Positions 12,746 through 15,511 of a stretch of 15,511 nt of DNA are shown piece after piece. The stretch lies in assembly GCA_041666425.1 (NCBI GenBank), contig JBAYHA010000027.1:1-15511 (forward strand). Reading direction: 5' to 3'. The stretch is from JBAYHA01 sp041666425 (GTDB lineage: Bacteria; Patescibacteriota; Patescibacteriia; UBA11705; JABHMO01). Under the pieces are notes generated by a model. The model saw only the letters and a program-made list of their open reading frames with translations, had not been told where the DNA came from and ran no database searches. A program made the position numbers and the translations under genes. The number at the start of each line of letters is the position of its first letter. Position 1 is the stretch's first letter.

Positions 12746-13174
12746 ATGAATCGAGTCAGAGTTATTAAAATTGGTTGTTCTGATCCCAGAATCCAAATAA
12801 GTATGCGCAATTATTTGGAAAAGTTTCATGATGCTTTCGAAGATCGTCAAGAGGTTTTTCCGATTTTGAATGCCGGTGGGCAAAGAAATTTTACTGCTGA
12901 GCATCAACGGATTCCTTTCTTGTCACAAATCGAAATTGCCGTCAACAATGGTGCGCATACTTGCGTAATTTTTGCTCATGAAGATTGCGGAGCTTATGGT
13001 GGCAGTGGTAATTTCCAAAATTTAGCTGACGAAAGACAAACTTATGTCAATGATGTCAATACAATCGCTCGGTATGTTGAAAGCCGCTTTGCTGGGAAGC
13101 TAAAAATCCAAAAAGTTATGCTTATGCGAAAACCGAGGACTGAGGATTTCAGTCGTTTTGAAACAATCAACTGA
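12746..13174 (+). CDS. Minimal beta-carbonic-anhydrase-like protein 2
   Basis: A 142-residue protein with C11-x-D13-x-R15 in GCSDPRI and H78-x2-C81 in AHEDCGAYGG, the beta-carbonic anhydrase zinc triad and Asp-Arg dyad. The motif block AHxDCGAYGG is almost identical to that of the 12205-12618 product, with matching spacing (64 versus 63 residues between the dyad Cys and the His), so the two are paralogues, yet the remaining sequence differs widely. The middle segment PILNAGGQRNF corresponds to the oxyanion/dimer strand of beta-CAs. It is an independent transcription unit with its own strong promoter, AAAGGAG site and hairpin terminator, unlike copy 1. Roles other than CO2 hydration are possible for such a short form. 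It is probably cytoplasmic. Confidence 0.77.
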   Translation: MNRVRVIKIGCSDPRIQISMRNYLEKFHDAFEDRQEVFPILNAGGQRNFTAEHQRIPFLSQIEIAVNNGAHTCVIFAHEDCGAYGGSGNFQNLADERQTYVNDVNTIARYVESRFAGKLKIQKVMLMRKPRTEDFSRFETIN

Positions 13175-13181
13175 AAGAGTT

Positions 13182-13216
13182 AACCGAGAACGATTTCTCG
13201 GTTTTTTTATTTTTTG
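13182..13216 (+). terminator. Rho-independent terminator of carbonic-anhydrase-like gene 2
   Basis: AACCGAGAA (13182-13190), loop CGAT, TTCTCGGTT (13195-13203), a perfect 9-bp stem followed by TTTTTATTTTTT. Its T-run runs directly into the extended -10 of the next promoter. Confidence 0.93.
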
Positions 13217-13223
13217 CTATAAT
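13215..13223 (+). promoter_or_regulatory. Extended -10 (TGCTATAAT) of cvpA
   Basis: TGC at 13215-13217 and TATAAT at 13218-13223. The -35 region coincides with the terminator stem and has no clear hexamer. Transcription would start around 13230, only about 3 nt before the ATG at 13233, so the mRNA would be close to leaderless. Confidence 0.65.
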
Positions 13224-13232
13224 AATTATTAT

Positions 13233-13730
13233 ATGAATATTTTGGATTACATTCTTTTGGGTTTTATTTTAATGACCGCGCTTTTGGGCTTGCGCAAGGG
13301 TTTTTTACTGTCATTAGGCTCAATAGTTGGTATTGTGGCCGGTGCTGTTTTAGCATCGAGATTTTATCCGTTGTTGGCCGGTTTTTTTGGTAATACCAAT
13401 ACGGCCAATTTGGTTTCTTTTATTTTGGTATTTGGGGTAATCATCAAAGTGGTTGGGTTATTATTTTGGTTGCTTGGCAAAATTTTTCAAATTGTTACGG
13501 TTTTACCGTTTATTGCCACTTTTGATCGATTATTGGGTTTGATTTTGGGCACAGTAAAAGCGATTTTTATTTGCGCCGTGGTCTTAAACATTGCTTTGAA
13601 ATTTCCGATAAACTATTGGATGATGGAACAAATGACCGGCTCGATAATTACCAAGGTATTGCTTAACATAAGCCAAATTTTTTTACCATTATTCCCAGAA
13701 GCATTAAAAAAACTTAAATCTTTTTTATAA
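13233..13730 (+). CDS. cvpA: CvpA-family membrane protein
   Basis: A 165-residue inner-membrane protein with four hydrophobic helices at about residues 3-21, 24-43, 58-83 and 101-125. NILDYILLGFILMTALLGLRKGF matches the usual CvpA opening, with its RKG turn after helix 1, and FDRLLGLILGTVKA (about 100-113) is the family's second signature. CvpA proteins were named for colicin V production in E. coli; the molecular role is still debated, with envelope and stress functions reported. An upstream in-frame ATG at 13158 would add 25 residues, but it lies inside the preceding gene, and translation would run through the terminator and promoter, so 13233 is chosen. No Shine-Dalgarno. It converges with the zinc-ribbon gene across a shared terminator. 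Confidence 0.88.
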   Translation: MNILDYILLGFILMTALLGLRKGFLLSLGSIVGIVAGAVLASRFYPLLAGFFGNTNTANLVSFILVFGVIIKVVGLLFWLLGKIFQIVTVLPFIATFDRLLGLILGTVKAIFICAVVLNIALKFPINYWMMEQMTGSIITKVLLNISQIFLPLFPEALKKLKSFL

Positions 13731-13756
13731 AAAACTTATAAAATAAACTGGATGAA

Positions 13757-13789
13757 TAAAAAAAGAGCCGATTTTCGGCTCTTTTGGTG
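13757..13789. terminator. Bidirectional terminator between cvpA and the zinc-ribbon gene
   Basis: AAAAGAGCCGA (13761-13771), loop TTT, TCGGCTCTTTT (13775-13785), an 11-bp perfect stem. On the minus strand it is followed by a long T-run (TTTTTTTATTC); on the plus strand by TTTT. It therefore serves both converging genes, more strongly the minus-strand one. Confidence 0.9.
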
Positions 13790-13809
13790 TCCTTATTCGT
13801 GGCTATAAT

Positions 13810-13995
13810 TTACAGTTCCGCCATTTTGGGAATGACGGGGGAATAACGAGCTCTCTTTGTTTCTTTTTCAATTTTCTCGCGAAGTTCTTCGACGGTTAGT
13901 GGGTCGCTTTGACCACAGTTTGGGCAATGGTAAACCGCTGTTTTTTCTTCCATTAAAAAACCACAACTTGGACAAAATTTCCCAGTTTTTGGCAT
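13810..13995 (-). CDS. Small zinc-ribbon protein
   Basis: A 61-residue protein with a treble-clef/zinc-ribbon pattern: C8-PSC11 in KFCPSCGFLM and C24-PNC27 in YHCPNCGQ, four cysteines that would bind one zinc ion. It resembles the zinc-ribbon domains of transcription factors (TFIIS or RPB9-like) and of many unassigned small proteins, so a nucleic-acid or protein contact role is possible; no specific function can be named. An acidic/basic helix (EELREKIEKETKR, about 36-48) follows, then a tail RYSPVIPKMAEL that looks unrelated. The ATG has a purine-rich GGGGG stretch 5 nt upstream, and a good promoter lies further upstream at 14029-14056. It is divergent from the helicase gene. Confidence 0.75.
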   Translation of the reverse strand: MPKTGKFCPSCGFLMEEKTAVYHCPNCGQSDPLTVEELREKIEKETKRARYSPVIPKMAEL

Positions 13996-14028
13996 TTTTT
14001 CCCCCGTAAAAGTAAAGGAATCATGGCT

Positions 14029-14056
14029 ATGATAACATTTCCATTGGGGATGTCAA
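14029..14056 (-). promoter_or_regulatory. Promoter of the zinc-ribbon gene
   Basis: On the minus strand TTGACA (14056-14051), a 16-bp spacer, TATCAT (14034-14029), with TGT just before the -10. The start would be near 14022, giving about 27 nt of leader. Its -35 sits two bases from the helicase gene's -35, back to back. Confidence 0.75.
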
Positions 14057-14058
14057 GG

Positions 14059-14087
14059 TTGTTGTTTTTGGTAAAAAATGCTAAAAT
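14059..14087 (+). promoter_or_regulatory. Promoter of the UvrD/PcrA-like helicase gene
   Basis: TTGTTG (14059-14064), a 17-bp spacer, TAAAAT (14082-14087) with TGC (14079-14081) as an extended -10. The -10 ends only 6 nt before the ATG at 14094, so transcription should begin at or next to the A of the start codon. Confidence 0.65.
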
Positions 14088-14093
14088 TTTACC

Positions 14094-15511
14094 ATGAATA
14101 TTCTAGATAATCTCAACGAAGCGCAAAAAAAAGCCGTTTGTCACGCAGATGGTCCGCTTTTGATTGTCGCTGGAGCCGGGACTGGAAAAACAAAATCCAT
14201 AGTGTCCAGAATTTCTTGGTTGGTGCAAAATAATCTTGCTCGAGTTGATGAGATTTTAGCTTTAACCTTTACTGACAAATCGGCCAATGAACTTTTGGAG
14301 AGAGTGGATATTGCCATGCCTTACGGTTATGGTGAACATTGGATTTCCACGTTCAATGGATTTTGTGACAAAATCCTAAAAAGACACGCACATGAATTGG
14401 GTTTAAATAGCAATTATCGTTTGCTTACCGAAACGGATGCTTGGATTTTGGTCCGACAAAATTTAGAAAAATTTGACTTGGACTATTTTTGTCCAGCTGG
14501 CAATCCGAGCAAATTTATCAAAGATTTATTAAAATATTTCAGCCGTTGCAAAGACGAAGGCATTTCTGCCAAAGATTATTGTCAATATGCAGAGAATTTA
14601 CGTTTGGATTCTGCTAATCGTGAATTTGTGGCCACGATTAATTGGGAAGATTTGGCCTCGACTGAACGCGAATCGGTCAAAGCATCGGAAATCAAAAAGC
14701 AAAATGAGTTGGCCAATGCTTATTTTACTTATCAAAAATTACTTCGAGAAAATAATGCGTTGGATTTTAATGATCAGATTTTTTTAACTTGGCAATTGAT
14801 GCAAAAGTCGCCGTTGGTTCTGGCGCAATATCGTCAGCAATTCAAATATGTTTTGATAGATGAATTTCAGGACACTAATTATATTCAATATGAATTGATC
14901 AAATTATTGGTTCAGCCAAAAAACAATTTAACCGTAGTTGGTGATGATGATCAATCAATTTACAAGTTTCGCGGAGCTTCAATTAGCAACATCATGCAAT
15001 TTATGGAAGATTTCCCAACTGCGCAAAAGGTTGTTTTGACTGAAAATTATCGAAGCGGACAAAGGATCTTGGATTGTGCGTATAATTTTATTGTTCAGAA
15101 TAATCCAAATCGTTTGGAAGTTAAATTGGGAATTGACAAAAAGCTGATCGCCAGAAATACCGAAATTGGTGAATGTGAAGTTAACTGTTTGAATTTTGCC
15201 ACCGGAGTGGATGAAGCTTCCGGCATTATCGAAAAGATTAAAGAAATAAAAAGACAAAATTCGCCTGACTGGTCTGATTTCGCGATTTTGTTTCGAGCCA
15301 AATCAAGTGCCGAAGTTTTGATTGATTTTTTGGAAAGGGAGCAAATTCCTTATCAATTTCTGGGTGAAAGTGGTTTGTACAATCGTCCGGCCGTTATTTT
15401 TTGTCATAACTTTTTCAAATTACTGGATGATTATCATGAATCAAGTGCAATGTATCGAATTTTGACTATGCCACAGTGGAATCTCAAACAGGAAGAAATA
15501 ATCAAAATTTG
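14094..15511 (+). CDS. UvrD/PcrA-type superfamily 1 DNA helicase (5' part)
   Basis: An open frame of 472 codons runs off the window edge, so the end is not the real stop. SF1A helicase motifs are in order: Q-motif LNEAQKKAV (Q11), Walker A AGAGTGKT (26-33), motif Ia ALTFTDKSANEL (about 61-72), motif II with D256-E-F-Q259-D in VLIDEFQDTN, motif III around Q287 in VVGDDDQSIYKFRGA, and motif IV with R320 in ENYRS. These support ATP-driven 3'-5' unwinding or translocation in DNA repair. The 1B region is longer and less PcrA-like (residues about 90-215, with HELGLNSNYRLL and KYFSRCKDEGIS), recalling the helicase-plus-nuclease (AddA/AdnA/RecB-like) groups. A C-terminal nuclease domain beyond the window cannot be excluded, so no gene symbol is assigned. 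The transcript is predicted leaderless. Confidence 0.93.
   Translation, partial: MNILDNLNEAQKKAVCHADGPLLIVAGAGTGKTKSIVSRISWLVQNNLARVDEILALTFTDKSANELLERVDIAMPYGYGEHWISTFNGFCDKILKRHAHELGLNSNYRLLTETDAWILVRQNLEKFDLDYFCPAGNPSKFIKDLLKYFSRCKDEGISAKDYCQYAENLRLDSANREFVATINWEDLASTERESVKASEIKKQNELANAYFTYQKLLRENNALDFNDQIFLTWQLMQKSPLVLAQYRQQFKYVLIDEFQDTNYIQYELIKLLVQPKNNLTVVGDDDQSIYKFRGASISNIMQFMEDFPTAQKVVLTENYRSGQRILDCAYNFIVQNNPNRLEVKLGIDKKLIARNTEIGECEVNCLNFATGVDEASGIIEKIKEIKRQNSPDWSDFAILFRAKSSAEVLIDFLEREQIPYQFLGESGLYNRPAVIFCHNFFKLLDDYHESSAMYRILTMPQWNLKQEEIIKI

Noticed and set aside
12746..13174. Recoded genetic code (TGA as glycine)
   Set aside because: TGA ends the second carbonic-anhydrase-like gene right before a perfect terminator, and the conserved proteins read correctly with the standard bacterial code.
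13158..13232. N-terminal extension of CvpA from an ATG at 13158
   Set aside because: The 25 extra codons overlap the preceding gene and run through its terminator and the cvpA -10 box; CvpA proteins begin near the MNILDY methionine.

Overview
The window looks like a chromosomal segment from an AT-rich, small-genome bacterium of the Candidate Phyla Radiation (Patescibacteria, probably Parcubacteria-like). This is an inference from gene style: a short metG without a C-terminal tRNA-binding domain, a RhuM-family gene, very short intergenic spaces, few Shine-Dalgarno sites, an atp operon beginning with an ATPase_gene1-type protein, and minimal carbonic-anhydrase-like proteins. TGA ends at least one clear gene, so the recoded TGA=Gly code of some CPR lineages does not apply. 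No rRNA, tRNA, transposase or CRISPR array was seen.

Layout. Bases 107-1609 carry metG. Bases 1610-2960 form an accessory-looking patch. It holds two copies of the same 15-bp dyad, then a RhuM-family gene flanked on each side by a copy of the same 17-codon gene start; both copies run into stops within a few codons. A minus-strand orphan for a cysteine-rich protein (2979-3263) follows, with its own sigma70-type promoter, Shine-Dalgarno site and terminator. Next come a P-loop kinase-like gene (3394-3957) and a TatD nuclease (4037-4870).

Bases 4999-12136 hold a complete F1Fo ATP synthase operon in canonical order: atpI/Z-like, B (a), E (c), F (b), H (delta), A (alpha), G (gamma), D (beta), C (epsilon). 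No terminator is visible after atpC, so the transcript probably continues through a first small beta-carbonic-anhydrase-like gene (12205-12618) to a hairpin near 12641-12673. A second, diverged carbonic-anhydrase-like gene (12746-13174) has its own strong promoter, Shine-Dalgarno site and terminator. A cvpA-like membrane protein gene, a minus-strand zinc-ribbon gene, and the first 472 codons of a UvrD/PcrA-type helicase running off the window end complete the region.

Non-coding structure is the most distinctive part. A short repeat built on ACTTTATAAACTTTTA lies immediately before three unrelated start codons (tatD, atpD, first carbonic-anhydrase-like gene), and in the atpG-atpD gap it forms a 40-bp-arm inverted repeat. 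The atpE gene is bracketed by two hairpins, one on each side. Several genes have a -10 box so close to the ATG that their transcripts would be leaderless or nearly so. The atpE product carries an AxAxAxA helix-1 motif in place of the usual glycine motif and lacks the side-chain sodium ligands. No wholly new multi-gene system can be claimed from sequence alone; the best candidates for something undescribed are the RhuM locus with its flanking gene-start copies and dyads, and the start-codon-associated repeat.
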